Positions 37,545 to 50,399 of a stretch of DNA of 64,000 bases are shown here, piece after piece. The stretch is from positions 8,184,001 through 8,248,000 of the forward strand of contig OW051472.1 in the NCBI GenBank assembly GCA_932521025.1, read 5' to 3'. Positions within the stretch are counted from its first letter, which is position 1. Every line of letters starts with the position of its first letter. The position numbers and the translations under genes were made by a program. The notes under the pieces are model-generated. The model saw only the letters and a list, made by a program, of their open reading frames with translations. It did no database searches and was not told the origin of the DNA. Source of the DNA: Oscheius onirici. Lineage: Eukaryota > Nematoda > Chromadorea > Rhabditida > Rhabditidae.

Positions 37545-40500
37545 TCACCATTTGGAGGGAGGAAGAGGAGGTGGCGGCGGTGGCGAAAGAAGATTTGGCT
37601 TGGGAGGTCCGTTGAACGGAGGAGCAGCTAGAGGAGGAGCTTTGGGAGGAGGACCGCCTCGTGGATACGGAGAAAAGTTTCCTCGACCAGGAGGATGTCC
37701 TCTTGGAGCGCCACGAGACGGAGAAGGACCATTCCAAGAACCCGGAGGTTGCTGATGTCCGCCTCTGTTGTAGTAGGGATGACCACGAGTGGTATTTGGC
37801 GGAGGATGCAAAGGTGGCGGGCCTCCGTGTCTCTGAGGAGTTGAAGGTCCGGCTATTCCACGACCACGGAACGATGGAGTTCCAATGGGAGGAGGATCTG
37901 AACCAAAAGATATTGAGAAATGAGAACAAATCTTACTAAAGCTCGGAGGTGGACCTCTTGGAGGATGGCCATGCATTGGTGGCTGTCCTCGTCCTCTGAA
38001 CGGTTGTGGCTGTCCACGGCCTCTGAAACAATACAATTATTGGGGTTCTCAGTATGTTTTACCTATGAGAAAAATTCGGAGGAGGGGGTCCTCTTGGAGG
38101 ATAGCCGTATCCATCCTCGTAATGAGGGTCATACTGGTTGTTGTATTCATTGGGTTGACTGGGTCTTTCATTAGCTGGAGGCCAGTTATTTCTCGGACCA
38201 CGATTGAAGAACTGCTGAGGTGGCAGAGCAGCGTTGTGCTGCTGCTTCCACGGAGTCCGATCAAAATCATCAGTCGCCTCGTTCGGATGTTCGTCAGTAG
38301 CCACATCCATGTCTGACGAAGTCTCATGGGCTGCGAAAGGAGGAGGAGGTGGCTTCGGAGCATTCTGTAATTGTCTTGTACACGATATTTGAATGAAACT
38401 TACATTCTGTGGGCAGAGGGGAGGAATTTTGTTCCTGTCCATTGGAACAGGAGCCTGAGGAGTAGGTTTTGAAACAAGAGGCATCGTCTTCTTCGGCACA
38501 GGAATTTCAGGTGACTTTTCTCTGACGGGAGTAGCTTGTTGGTCTTCTTCATCAGAACTGGGCGCATCATCTGGGACAATTTCATTGCCGTCTTCGTCGT
38601 AGTCCACATTCAGAGCTCGTCTCTGCTTCGTCACTGTCACGGAACCGGTCGAGCTAAAACAGATAATGAATTCGGAATCGAACAAAACGAACTGTTCATA
38701 GGCGTATCCTTGAACCTTGGCATAGATTCCGGTCGTCGTTTTCTTCTGTTTCATTCGAACCGTCTTGAGACCGCGACTGGCAGCCAAATCATCCTCAATG
38801 TCACTGCTCTCCTCTGTACTATTCGCCTCGCTTGCATTTCTCAATCTACCTTGTTCTTCCGTCTGCACACGTTTTATATTATTCTCCTCTTCTCTTTCCA
38901 AAGCCCGTTTTCTCCTCCTTTCTTCTCGTTCCATTATTTCCAATTCTTGTGGAGTAGGAGTAGGTCGTACCGGTAGTCGAGCTCCAGGTGCCACTCGTTT
39001 GCCTACACCGGCTCCCGGTCGAACTCCCGGTCGAACACCGGGTCTGATACCCGGTCTGGGAGCCGAAAGAGGTGGAGTAGGAGTCCTTGGAATGTTGTCA
39101 TCATCCTCCTCAGGTTTTGCTCGACCCAATCCAGGTGCAGTTCCGGCATTCTTTCTTATCAAAGCCGTTCCGGGTGGAAGAGCAACAACTGGGACGGCTA
39201 CACCACTTCCTAGCTCTTTTGGTTTGAACGTCGACGTAGACGTTGCCATGTTGAAAAAGTCGATTGAGCTGTTCTGAGAGATTCCAGTTCCACCGAGACT
39301 GGGAGCAAGTCCTCGGAATCCAGCAGATCCGTGTAGTTCAAACGGTTTCGGAGGCGGATTGTGGAACATTGGTGGAGGGATGTTCATGTTCGGAGGAGGC
39401 ATTCCAGGCTGGAAGGGAACCGGAGGCACAGCTGCTCTAGGCATCATCGAAAAGACAGGAATTGCCATCGGAGGTGGCTGCAGAGACTGTCCGAGAACGG
39501 GCGGAGGAACTCCAAATTGGGTCGCTCCGATTGTCGGAATCCCGCGCGGAACGAGATCTTCTTCATCTGGTGGAGAATCTTCTCCCACAGTCGCCTCGAC
39601 CGAATTAGTTTCCGATTGATCTTGAGGACCAAAGCCAATCACCGGAATTCCGCCAGTCTAAAGCACAGTTTTTAGACGGAGAATCAAAGGAGACTTACCC
39701 GATCGAAGGTAGGTGGAGGAATGTTCATCAGTTCCGAACGGGCATTTTTAGCCATCGGAAGAGGAATCTGCGGAATAAGGGAGCTGAAAGAAGTCGCAAG
39801 AGGCGGTGCTTGTGGCGGAAGTGGAAGGAAGGAAGACGGTGGCTGAGGAGGGGGAGGGACCAGAGCAAAGTTCGAATTGGAACTTTCAGATGGAGGAGAA
39901 GAGTTGAAGACCGGAGGAACCGGTGGAAGAGGTGGCGGTGCGAGCTGAGCCAAGACATCTCCCATTCCCACAAAAGAAGTCGGATGATCCATGTCGAAAT
40001 CAGAAGCTGACATCGGTCGAGAGTTGGCATCCGCCTCGTTCCTGAATAGAGTACGTTTTTATTAAATTTCCAATAGTACCCAGCAGTCGAGTCATTGTCC
40101 TGTGCCTCTTCGTCTCCCGGCTCATTCGGTTGATCCGGAGCGTATTCGTCTGCATTTGCTACAGTTTTGACGGAAGACGGAGCTGGTTGAACTGCGGCTT
40201 GTCCCCTAAATCAACAATTTTTAAAGTAGTCGTTTCTAAAACTTGCGCTTTCTCCATCTCCCTCTTTCTCTTCTTCTCGGCAATCTTATTTTGAACCGCT
40301 GTCTTGATAATATTCTTTTCACTCTCAGACAGTGACGGGTCTTGCAAGAGCTCGTGGATCAACTTCGACAGCAATTCTGGAAAAGTCATTTTCAGATAAA
40401 AACCCCAGTTTTCTTACTTGGATTATCTGTATCATTGATGTATTGCAAAACATCGGGCAGAGTGTTCGAAGCGAATTCCTCTGGATTCTTCGGAGTCGGT

Positions 40501-43500
40501 GGAGCCTTATTTTTCAACAGATCGAAGAAGATGGGAGGGATCAGCAAATCTCCTCCAGATGGTTCAGCCTCTGCCGTTCGACTAGCCAAGACAGTTTTCG
40601 TCTCTTCCGACAAGCCAGATATCGCCTTGTGAGATTCAGTCGCGGGAACAGAAGTGGGCGGTTCTTGGACCTCGGATTCCCTGAAAAGATTGATTAAAAA
40701 CACAGACTATAAAAACAACGTTTTTGAAGTTTCTGCTTCCTTCTCCTCAGGCACACCGATCGCACCATGACGACTCCTGACAGCCACAAAAAGAATAATC
40801 TCGGCGTGAACTTCCGGAAGTCCTGGTCCTTTCCAAGGCAAAAGAACAGCCGGAGCCTCTTCGTTAGGTCTAATGGGGAGAAGATAGGCCTCTTTGATCC
40901 TGGGATGATTCTCAAAGTTCAGAGCTTGATAGCGATCTTTCGTGACCATGTCCTGATAGAGCATGTTGAACTTTCTCTCCTGTTCCATATCCACTAAATA
41001 GGCTTTGGATTCCATTAGCAAAAGATCTTACATGGTTTCTCAACTTGCAGCGTAATGACATCCCACTTTTCGCTCTTTCGAAGACCTCCCAAATACTCGA
41101 AGACAATCAGCTCCTTGATTCGACCTTTGACGTGGAGATTGGCAGACAGGTCGGCGTTGTCTCTCATGTCAAAGGCGGCTTTGTTTGAAATGGCTAAACG
41201 AAATTATTTTTATCAATCGTCTAAACAAACCTCTGAGTGAAGTGACGAAAGTGACAGTTCCCATGTGCAGATTGCCTCTCCAGACCTCGTTGTCATCCAC
41301 CCACGTTCTCCAACTTTCATCTGAACTTTTGTCCTGCCTCGATCTCCTCTTCGAGACTTCAGGAGGAGGAGCACTCCAAACAGGAGGAGAAGACGAGCCA
41401 TCATCTCTACCGCCAGCATAATCTTCGTCATCGTATCCGGGACTCTGATTCAGTTTGAGAGGATCTTTCGGGTTCAGAGGAGATTTTGACTTGCGTCTCG
41501 TTCTGCGACTTTCTCTCACGTCAAATCGCTTCAACTCTCCCCGTTTGCTCTCTTTTCGATCGTTATAGTTCAGAAGTTTCTGAAACGTTTAAATAAAAAA
41601 CCGTTTAAGAACTGAGTAAACCTCTTTCCGAATTCTCTCCTCTTCTCTGAACTTTTCACGGTCTTCCATTTCCTTCTTGTCTCTGTCCGCCTTCGCTTTG
41701 GCCTTTCCCGCACAAATCGAACAATTTGCATCGTAATAGTGAGAATTGTGCTGACTCGTCGTATCGACCTTTCCATCTCCAAGAAGAGCATCCAGGGCAG
41801 AAACTGCCTGTTTCGGTTTCTTCGGAATACGTCCCATTTTGACTGGCGGAGCTGCAGGGATGTGTTTCGAAATCTCCTGAGTTGCCGCAAGAGTTTCGGC
41901 CGACACTGTTGGCAGTTTGATGACTTTGGATGGGACAAGAGAACCTAATTTTTTTTCTAAATTATGTCTGAGAAATGGTCTTACCGTTGTCTTCGTTGTC
42001 ATACAAGGTAACGTTGTTGTTCCGGCAGAAATCGTTCAGTTCTTCCGGATCAATACTGCATAGTTTGGCGACAGAAATCATTCCCTCATTGACTTTCGAG
42101 GCAAAGTTCTGAACTAATTCGATGAAATCAAATAAGAAAGCATACTCTGTATTGGATGAAAAAGAGCTTCAGTTTGTCCGAGAAGAATTTGTACTTGGGA
42201 TGATTGCAGTCTTTACAGAGACGGAAGAGCTCCTTTTCAATTTCGGACGCTCTCGAGCGACACTCGTTCATTCCCTTCTTTTCGATCAGACGACCACTGT
42301 GGTTTTGTTGTGTGAACTGTCGTCAAAAAGTAGTTACCTTTGAAAGAGCTCATTTCCGATCTTGACCCGGAGATTCTGACGAAGAATGTCGCTCTCCTTC
42401 GACATAAACTTTGATGCCTTTTGTACAATCTTTGCCTTGGCTTCCCTCTCCTTCTTCTCCAGCTCTTCCGCCTTATCCGACATACAGAGAGGAATAAACG
42501 AAGACGACTGTCTAATGTACTGAGCCAATTGTTCCAAAGTAGGAGCATCCACATCCCTCCGAATGACGTTGTTTGTTCCCAGCATCGGCACCTTCATACT
42601 GCTGTCATAGCAGTTTTTCTAAGGATTTTTAGTCACGTAGATACAAAAATCTCACCTCTCTGACCCTCTCGACAAACTCCTCGATGCAGTCGGTGCTACA
42701 GTACTGAGACTCTGTTCCCAATTGAGAGTACCACTGGTCGACGCACATGTGCAGTTCTCGCTGGCAATTGACGCACTTTCGAAGAGCAGCCTTTGACTTC
42801 TTTCGCACATCGTTGTCATTTTCGTTATTGGTCGGAGAGGGTGATCTTGGAGGAGGAGGCGATGTACGTTTATCCGCTAAACCCGGATATTTCGACGGAT
42901 AGGTATGAATTACTCACTCTCGTCTGGTTCAGGTGAAGATACCAACAGAGCGCGGTCTTTTCTGGGAGTTGGGACAGGCGATGGCGACTCGGACTGAATA
43001 CGAGCTCTTTTCACTGGCGACGACCTTTTTGATCTTTCCGGAGATCGTTTCCTGTCTGCTTCTGAAATGAAACCAGTAAAATCAACTTCACGTGACTCAC
43101 TGTAAGCCAGAGCTGCGTCGATAGTCGCCTGTGTAAGAGACGTAATCTGCAGGACGACTTTCTGCAATCCGAAATGAGCAGCAATCTTGTCAGCGTCCCA
43201 TCCAGTGATATCGACAGAAGTCACTTTCTCCTTTTCTCTCTTTGCCCTTTCCTTTTCCTCCTTTCTCTTTTTCTTCTCCTCTAGTTTATTTTCTTCTGCT
43301 CCTTTGGCTGCTCTCTCCTAAATCATGTTTATGCTGAAGAAAATGGACACCAACCTCAGCCAATCGTCTTTCCTCCCTCCTGAATTCTTTGGCTTCTTTC
43401 GACTTTCTTTTCCGCTCCTTTCTCTCCTCCTTGGTCTCTTCTCTCATCTTTTCCTTGACAACTACCGGAGTTTGGGACTTTTCGCGACTGATGGATCTTT

Positions 43501-44301
43501 TGGAAGGAGCGTCGATTGAGACGCCTCTGATCTCCGAGACACCTCTCGAAAGAGATTTTCTCTTCTTCTCAGGACTCATAGATCCTAAAACTGAAGAATG
43601 AGGGGTTAAAGGATCAATTCTCACGTTCAGAAGACTTGGAAGTACTGGCAACAGTCGCCTTCTCATCAAAAACCGGACGCATTTTGCTGCTACGTTTCTC
43701 CTTCTGCTTGGCCAAGACGTCGATCATCTTCATGGTAGAGGCCTGAACTTTGGCAAGAATATGAGAGTTGATTGGAGAGAAGGCCCGCTCCTTACTGATC
43801 TCTCTAAAACTAGAATTGGCAATTGGAATCGAGTCGACTCACCTAAATCTCGGGAAGCACCTAGCCCATCCGGATGCCACAGGCTCTAAATAGACGTTAT
43901 CCATGGACGTTGTTGATGTAGGAGCACCGATGATATTCGGTTTTACGACACACTTTCTAGCTCGGGTTGGCTTTTGACGACAAGACCTTAAAAAGTTTGT
44001 TTTAATGAACTTAACGCGAAAAGTTTTTCAGTGGGACGAAAAGCGATGCCTACCGTTTCGAAGGTACAGGAGTCGACGCTTCTGAATCAGTATTTCCGTT
44101 AGTTTCTAGTGCAGGTTCAGTGACATGACTAAAAGGAGTTTCTGTAAAATAATCGAACCTCACCTTTCTGGCTCTTTTTCTACAATCTCCGGCGGTTCAT
44201 GTTCCGGCACCGACGTCGACAGGACAGTGGGGATATCATCCTGAAGAGTTCTGTACTTTTCCCTTTCTGACTCCTACCTCCAGATACTCGTCCTCCTCCA
44301 T
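37545..44301 (-). CDS. PHF3/DIDO/SPOCD1-like transcription elongation protein (TFIIS-M plus SPOC)
   Basis: Nuclear protein of the Bye1/PHF3/DIDO group that binds elongating RNA polymerase II. The N-terminus is acidic (MEEDEYLEDDIP) followed by long Lys/Glu/Arg helices. Next is a Cys module (KCVNCQREL, YCSTDCIEEFVERV near 42700), a TFIIS central-like domain (DILRQNLRVKIGNELFQRSKG, ASEIEKELFRLCKDCNHPKYKFF, EGMISVAKLCSIDPEEL) and a SPOC domain (VWRGNLHMGTVTFVTSL, NLHVKGRIKELIVFEYLGGL, about 41480-40760). The C-terminal third is Pro/Gly-rich with an acidic helix and finally RG-rich repeats (GRGQPQPFRGRGQPP) ending PPLPPSKW. No canonical PHD finger was found. About 18 short introns. Divergent from pph-5, probably first in an operon with mib-1. 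Confidence 0.8.
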
Positions 44302-44950
44302 CTTTTAGTTTATTCAAATTTTACAAACAAAGATCTATTAAACATCCAGTATAATCACGACAGTTCTGCTGAAAAGTGACTGTTAGCCTGACCGTTTAGA
44401 AATTACTATTCAACAAAGAGTAGCACCGGAAGAATTCGTAATATTTCAAAAAACAATTCAGTCGACCAATTATCGGCCGACACAGGGGCCCGCCTTCCTG
44501 GCTAAACACCGCGACGTACGCTCGTTCAAATGGGTAATCTACCAATCTTTTCGAGATAAACTCACTTTTTAAAAGCTGTCTGGTAGGAAATCGATAAGAA
44601 GCGGAAAGTCTGTATCGATTGAAACGTGAGTGTAACTTTTACAAAAGTAACTTTTATTCGGGGTGTCAGACGGCTCAGCCTCTATTTCACGAGTAAAATG
44701 TGATATTTTTCACCAGCTCTCACTGGAAAAGCTTTTAAAATGTCAAGAAAAATCGTACCGTATGGGCCGACCCTGAAAATCAGGCGAGAAATGTGCGCGC
44801 GGGTTGGAAACATTCAAATTTTTACATTCCCAAAATGTTTCCACTTCTAACATTTTTTTCCGTATTTTGCCAGCAAAAACACAAACTAATTATTGAAAGT
44901 CTTCCTACCACCCCATTCATTACACCCAACAAATGCTCTCGTTTTCAGAC
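44302..44950. promoter_or_regulatory. Divergent promoter between PHF3-like gene and pph-5
   Basis: 649 bp between two divergent start codons. It includes a GC-rich CACAGGGGCCCGCC patch near 44480 and an ATCGAT palindrome near 44615. TTTTCAG (44943-44949) abuts the pph-5 start and is a likely trans-splice acceptor. Confidence 0.4.
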
Positions 44951-46683
44951 ATGGAGGTCTCACACGAAGGGCCAACTAGCATGGCCGCTACTTCGGAATC
45001 GGCTGCGGAGCTGAAAACTAAGGGTAACACATGCTTTAAAAGTAAGATTTGCTTCATTTTAAAAATGCATTTTGTTTTAGACGGGTGTTATGATGACGCA
45101 GCAAATTATTACTCGCTAGCTATTGAGAAGGAGCCCTCCGCCATTTTGTTCGGAAATAGGAGTCAATGTAACCTCAAGAAAGAGCTCTATGGATTAGCCC
45201 TCGAGGATGCTGCCAATGCGATTGCTTTGGACAATACTTACGTCAAGGTTTGAATTTTGCATCCTGAAAAAAATCGCATTTCAGGCCTTTTTCCGTCGAG
45301 CAAGTGCTTACATGGCTCTCGGAAAGTTCCACAAAGCTCTTCGCGATTACGAGGCCGTCTGTAAAGCTCACCCGAACGCTAAAGATTCGATCCAACTTCG
45401 AGATGAATGTCGAAAACATGTTCGTCGAATCGCCTTTGAAAAAGCCATCTCAGTTGATCACAACAAACAGCCAATTACCGAGAGAATCATCCTCGACAAT
45501 ATGGGTATGTTCTCACTTTGTGTGTTTTGGCGAAAACTGCATATTTAGTGGTCGAAGACAGTTACAGTGGCCCGCGACTCGATGGACCTATCACAGCCGA
45601 ATTCATGGAAGAGCTTATTCACACCTTCATGGCTGAAAAGAAACTACATATTAAATATGCTTTCGCAATGATGCTCGATTTCTATGCCTACATGCAGAAG
45701 CAGCCGAATATGGTAGAAATCGAGATCGAAGGAGACCAGGAGTTCACAATCTGCGGAGATGTTCACGGCCAATTTTACGATCTCTGCAACATATTCGAAC
45801 TGCGAGGCTTACCCAGCGAGACGAATCCGTACCTTTTCAACGGAGACTTTGTCGACCGAGGCTCGTTCAGTGTCGAGACCATTTTCACACTGATGGGATT
45901 CAAACTTCTCTATCCGGACTACTTCTTCCTGGCTCGAGGAAACCACGAAAGCAGCGTCATGAACTCGGTAATATTTGGATCTTGCGTTGTTTCACGACTT
46001 ATTTAGATGTACGGCTTTGAAGGAGAAGTGAAGGCCAAATACAATTCCTTGATGGGTGAATTTTTCACCGAAATCTTCTGCTACCTTCCTCTCTGCCATC
46101 TGATCAACAAGAGAGTCTTTGTCAGTTCTTTCACCACTTTCTCCTAAAGATAGAAATTTAGGTTTGTCACGGAGGTCTTTTCGCCAATGACAAGGTTACA
46201 TTCGCCGATATTCAAAAAGTGGATCGGGTACGCCAGCCTCCGGATCAAGGAATCATGTGTGACCTGCTCTGGTCAGATCCCATGGACCAGTGGGGTCGAT
46301 CGCCGTCGAAACGAGGCGTAGGAATTCAATTCGGTCCTGATATTACGGCCAGTTGGTGTCTTGAGAATGGAGTTGATTATGTCATCAGGTACTCTTGTTG
46401 TTAGTTGTAAATGTAGAATGTTTCTAGGAGTCACGAGGTCAAACCAGAAGGTTACGCGGAACAAGCCGGCGGAAAATGTTTCACTTTATTCTCTGCTCCT
46501 AATTATTGCGATTCGGTCGGCAACGAGGGTGCCTATGCCATTATTTCTGCTAAAAAGCTCAAGGTTTGCCTCTTTATTTTCACCTGCAAAAGTTATTTTC
46601 AGCCAACATTTGCTTCCTTCTCGGCTGTCCCACATCCCCCGGTGCCTGCCATGCGTTATGCCAGCGGTCTATTCGGACTTTAA
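44951..46683 (+). CDS. pph-5: Serine/threonine protein phosphatase 5
   Basis: PPP-family phosphatase, Hsp90-associated through its TPR domain. TPRs occupy residues about 15-125 ([44 protein letters not shown]). After a linker the catalytic domain shows the PPP metal-site motifs [17 protein letters not shown] and RGNHES. Further conserved residues are [35 protein letters not shown] and SAPNYCD. It ends ASGLFGL. Eight short introns; the ATG is 1-2 nt after the acceptor-like TTTTCAG. GNHES replaces the more usual GNHET, a conservative change. Confidence 0.95.
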
Positions 46684-46922
46684 ATTTGTTAATTGATAAA
46701 ATTCTATAAAGATTTTTTACACGAAAAAGTGAACAATAAATACAGCACAGATAATGGCAAGAATTTCGCATAAGATTCCTGAGTGAGCAACTTCTCATTC
46801 CCCGTTTTTCTCTCTCCCTACGTCAGATCTTTATCCGAAAAATGACGAAATAAGGCCAGCAGCTCCCGAATCTTCTCGAGCAGCTGGCTGGGCATTGCTT
46901 CTGACCAGCGCATTCAGTATTT

Positions 46923-48006
46923 CTAGAACCGAATGTGCTCAATTTCATAGAAAATCTCACTGTCAATGTTCTGAGCATCACCTGCTCCGCCCGTGTAAGA
47001 TCCCGGACTCAAAAGTGCTCTCAAAGGAGCCACTGTCGTAGTCGTCGTCCTTGCTCCCATTCCGAACATTTCGAAAAAGTCAATTTTGCCCAATCGAGAG
47101 CTCGACGGTGTCTCTGTAGCCGTCGGTATTCCGAACATGCTCAAAAAATTGGGTCGAGTCGTCGGAGCAGGTGTTGTTGGAAGGAAGGTGTCTGAAACCT
47201 CTTCGTTTCGGCATTTAAATGCCCAAAAAACCAATAATTCCCATGAAGGATCGATCCCGTTCTCGGTCAACTGGAGCAGGAGCTGCATTTCCTCCTCCGA
47301 AAAGACCAAACAGATTTGCCTGTCGTGGTCTGGGAGTAGGTGGAGGCGGAAGAGCATCGATTGGAGCAGAATCGACTGAAGAACCGAGGAAGGTGCTCAT
47401 CAGACTCTGGACAAGGTTTGGGCGAGGCGTCGTGGTGGTAGTTGTTGTCGTAGTGGTTGGGGTCTGTGCCATCAGGAAGCCACTACCTGAAATTTACTCC
47501 GTTCAACCGGGCGGCTTTCTCGATCTCTCCAGTTTCGCTAAGATTAAATCATCTTCATAAAATGATTGAAATTGTGTAGTAATGTGTGAAAACAACCAGA
47601 TCCTACTTCAGATTCAAAAGAAGAGACTTACCGTACTCGGAAATGAGTCTGGCCATATTTCTGAGCGAACTGTCCTGATTGGAGCCACTGGTGATAGAGT
47701 TGTCAGTCTCAAAGTTCCTCACTCCGTGAAAACTCGGCCTGACGTCTCTGCCGTAGTCTCCGCCACTCCCTCCTCCCATAATATTATTGCTCAATTCCAT
47801 AATCTGGGCCGCAATGCCAGTGACTAAAAATAAAAATTGGTCATGATGCTACTCTTTCCCTCAACCGACCCCGACTCAAAATAACTGACGCTTTCTGATA
47901 TTGTCGACTCCTTCAGCCATCGTGGCCGGATCGACATTTGTGGCTGAAGGCTGTTGGCCTGATACGATGAGTGGAAATAGGACTAGAAGGAAGGAACGAT
48001 GCCACA
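46923..48006 (-). CDS. Thr-rich secreted protein, unknown
   Basis: Not recognised. The signal peptide is MWHRSFLLVLFPLIVSG. The mature chain is low in Cys, with a poly-Thr run (TPTTTTTTTTTTPRP), repeated segments of the type NLFGLFGGG / NFLSMFGIP / DFFEMFGMG, and Pro/Thr linkers (LPTTPAPTTRP, ARTTTTTVAP). The FGxFG-like repeats between Thr/Pro linkers suggest an extracellular matrix, cuticle or mucin-like protein. It ends EIFYEIEHIRF. Five short exons. Convergent with pph-5. Confidence 0.6.
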
Positions 48007-49590
48007 TAGCTGGAAAAGAAAGGATATAGACAGGTTTGAAACAGGCAAACAGAAAGAAGATGTTCAAACAAGGATCCGACAGTATCGGGTCGAAAACAGC
48101 TTGGGGTCTGATCGGACAACAGGTATTCCAGAGGAAAAGTTGGAAGGATCTGACCGATTGAGAGGATGGAAAAGATGGCAGCTTGCGGAATCCCGACGCA
48201 TGACGCAATAAAGCCCGCTCGACTCCGGTTCTTTCGTCGGCAGACCCGATCCATGGGAATGATCGCAGTCTCCCCTTTTGAACCGATGGCAAGTGACCTT
48301 CAGAAGACGACGACGACATCAAAATTGACGATGAGTCATTGGATGGAAAGAGAGAGGAGGAGATTTTGGGAGAAAGTGAGACGGTCAAACTCGGAATTAA
48401 TGGGAGGATTTCCTTTTCGCGATCCCAGCGGGAGAGGGTCAGTCAAGAAGAATCGGAGGGAGGGATGGCAGAAAGGAGAACAGCTGAGAGAGACTGCTAC
48501 GGGTCCGGTAATGGAGAACTGGAAGAAGAGAAAGCCGCGCCCGACTGGATGGCCAAGCTGAGAAAAAAGCCGTTCCGATCCATGCTTAAAGCTGACGGCG
48601 TTGAAAAAGTCGTGTTTCACGAGAATTGCCACGGACACTCGAGACGAATCCGGAGAGTTTTGAAGTCTTCCGAAAAGAAGTTGAAAGAAAAAGGAACAAA
48701 GTAAAAGAGAGTGGGATCAAATGCGCGAGGCTGGCGGCAAGGCTGGTTATTGTGCCAAGCGGACCGGTATTGGCAGAGAGTAACTGGGGTAGAACAAGGC
48801 TTATGGATGTATATCCTCGAAATTTGGAGAAAACTCTTCTGTTCACACAATCACCAGAGTGACGACAATAGGTAATTCGATCTGGGAAAGACGGATCAGT
48901 TGTCCTTCGTCTTGTACCTGCTTTCAAAACTTTTTGAAACTTTTCCACAGAATCTAAAACAACTTTTTCCTTAGAATCCAAAACTTTATGAAGCCTTTTC
49001 ACTTTACAGAATCCCACTTACTGTCATCGCCAAATATTCTTGCCTCTGCAGGATCTGAACAGAAGTTCAAAGGCAGCACAAAGTAGACCAAAGGCTACCC
49101 CAGTTTTCTCGGTCAGCTGATACCTGCATTCTCTTAAACTTTGAATTTAATCTCGATCCAAGTAGCCACTAAATGTCATGACAGAGGCCATTAGCTGCCG
49201 CCGTAATATACTCCAGATGCCCAGTCATAATTCGCAGACAACGTGCCAAATGTCTCCGCTTGTCTGCTCTTCTTCCTTTCTTTCATCTTTCGGAGGGGGA
49301 ACACCTGTGGGCTCGAGATTAATGACACTCGCACCCAGCAAACGAATGTTGGCCCAATTGTTTAGCCTACATTAGCCACTTTTAGTGACAGGGGTCTGGA
49401 CGACTCCATTAATCTCACTCATGTGACAGCCTCCTTTTGCACCCATTCTTTCTCTTTTCTTTTCGCAAATCTCAGAAAATTTCAGATAGTTTACGAAGTG
49501 AACTAATCGAAACTTTTAGGCGGAAACGAGGTGTTTATTGTAAGCGTGTCCGTTTATGCGTAGAGCCGAGGACAGCTGTCGCCCGTCGTC
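48007..49590. other. Intergenic region, 1.6 kb
   Basis: Upstream of both the Thr-rich secreted gene (-) and the four-TM gene (+). The strand-wise purine bias (GAAGA-rich plus strand at 48330-48720) creates long Glu/Lys/Arg ORFs that I do not accept as genes. An acceptor-like ACTTTTAG ends near 49520, 70 bp before the four-TM ATG. Confidence 0.45.
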
Positions 49591-50341
49591 ATGTTTAGGA
49601 GTTACGAGCAAGGATGTAAGAAGTACAAGCCGACACTCAGGGTGAGTCGTCCCTCTGGGATGCTTCTAATGACGAGAGTGCATCCATTTCCAGTTAACCT
49701 GCGCCTGCTTGGCTTTTTTCATCTGCTGTCTGGAGTTTTGGATGGCCTTGGAAGAGTATCTTCAGGCCAGAGCTGGGAACGTCTTGGCAGCCGTCTGTTC
49801 GGGTAGAAATTTTGACGATTCTCGTGAGAAAAAAAATTCAGGTCTTTTTTGCCTCCACGGGTTACTCACAATCACATATTGTATCGGAATCATCAAGATG
49901 AGAGAGTGCCTACTTCTTCCCTTCTTAACTTGCCAGGTATAATAGCTTTTTGTAAAACTCATCCATTCCAAAGTTGATACTTGTCAGCTCCTTGGGCCTT
50001 CTGGTAATGGTCTGGTGGATTTGCACCCTGTTAACATATTTTGACTTGGTATCCTATCGAAGTCCCATAGGTTAGTTCTACTCTTCGCAAATCATTTTGA
50101 CTTTAAAGAAAGTTTAACGACTTCGGAGTTTTTCACAGTTGTGGGAGTAGCTCTTTTCATCTTTTTCATCCTATTGTTCAAAGCCTCCCACGTACTGTAT
50201 AAAGGTTACAAAAGGGTGGAACTTGAAAACATTTACAGGTAACATTAAAATATTTTACCTTTATGACATAATTTTAGAAAAAGACTGGACAGGAATCTAG
50301 CAAGGAGTATCTCGAGTACAATACCACCGACTCAAGTCTAG
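49591..50341 (+). CDS. Four-TM membrane protein, unknown
   Basis: Six exons spliced in frame give a protein starting MFRSYEQGCKKYKP and ending ISSTIPPTQV. Hydrophobic segments: CACLAFFICCLEFWMAL, GLFCLHGLLTITYCIGII, LLGLLVMVWWICTLLTY and VVGVALFIFFILLFKA, with basic residues in the N- and C-terminal tails (both probably cytosolic). No clear tetraspanin CCG motif, so it is not a classical tetraspanin; a LAPTM- or MARVEL-like fold is possible. Four of the junctions have textbook GT-AG boundaries and keep the frame, which is the main support. Convergent with IFT81. Confidence 0.6.
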
Positions 50342-50399
50342 TAGCCTTCTCGAGCCAGGGCTATTTTTGTCTCGAACATGGTTAGAAGGGACCGATACA

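Noticed and set aside
38765-39277. Plus-strand Pro/Gly/Arg ORF
   Set aside because: Antisense of the Pro/Gly-rich part of the PHF3-like gene; repeats make both strands open.
48166-48704. Overlapping Glu/Lys/Arg-rich ORFs on the plus strand
   Set aside because: Open frames in several registers result from the purine-rich strand; no motif or start context favours any of them.
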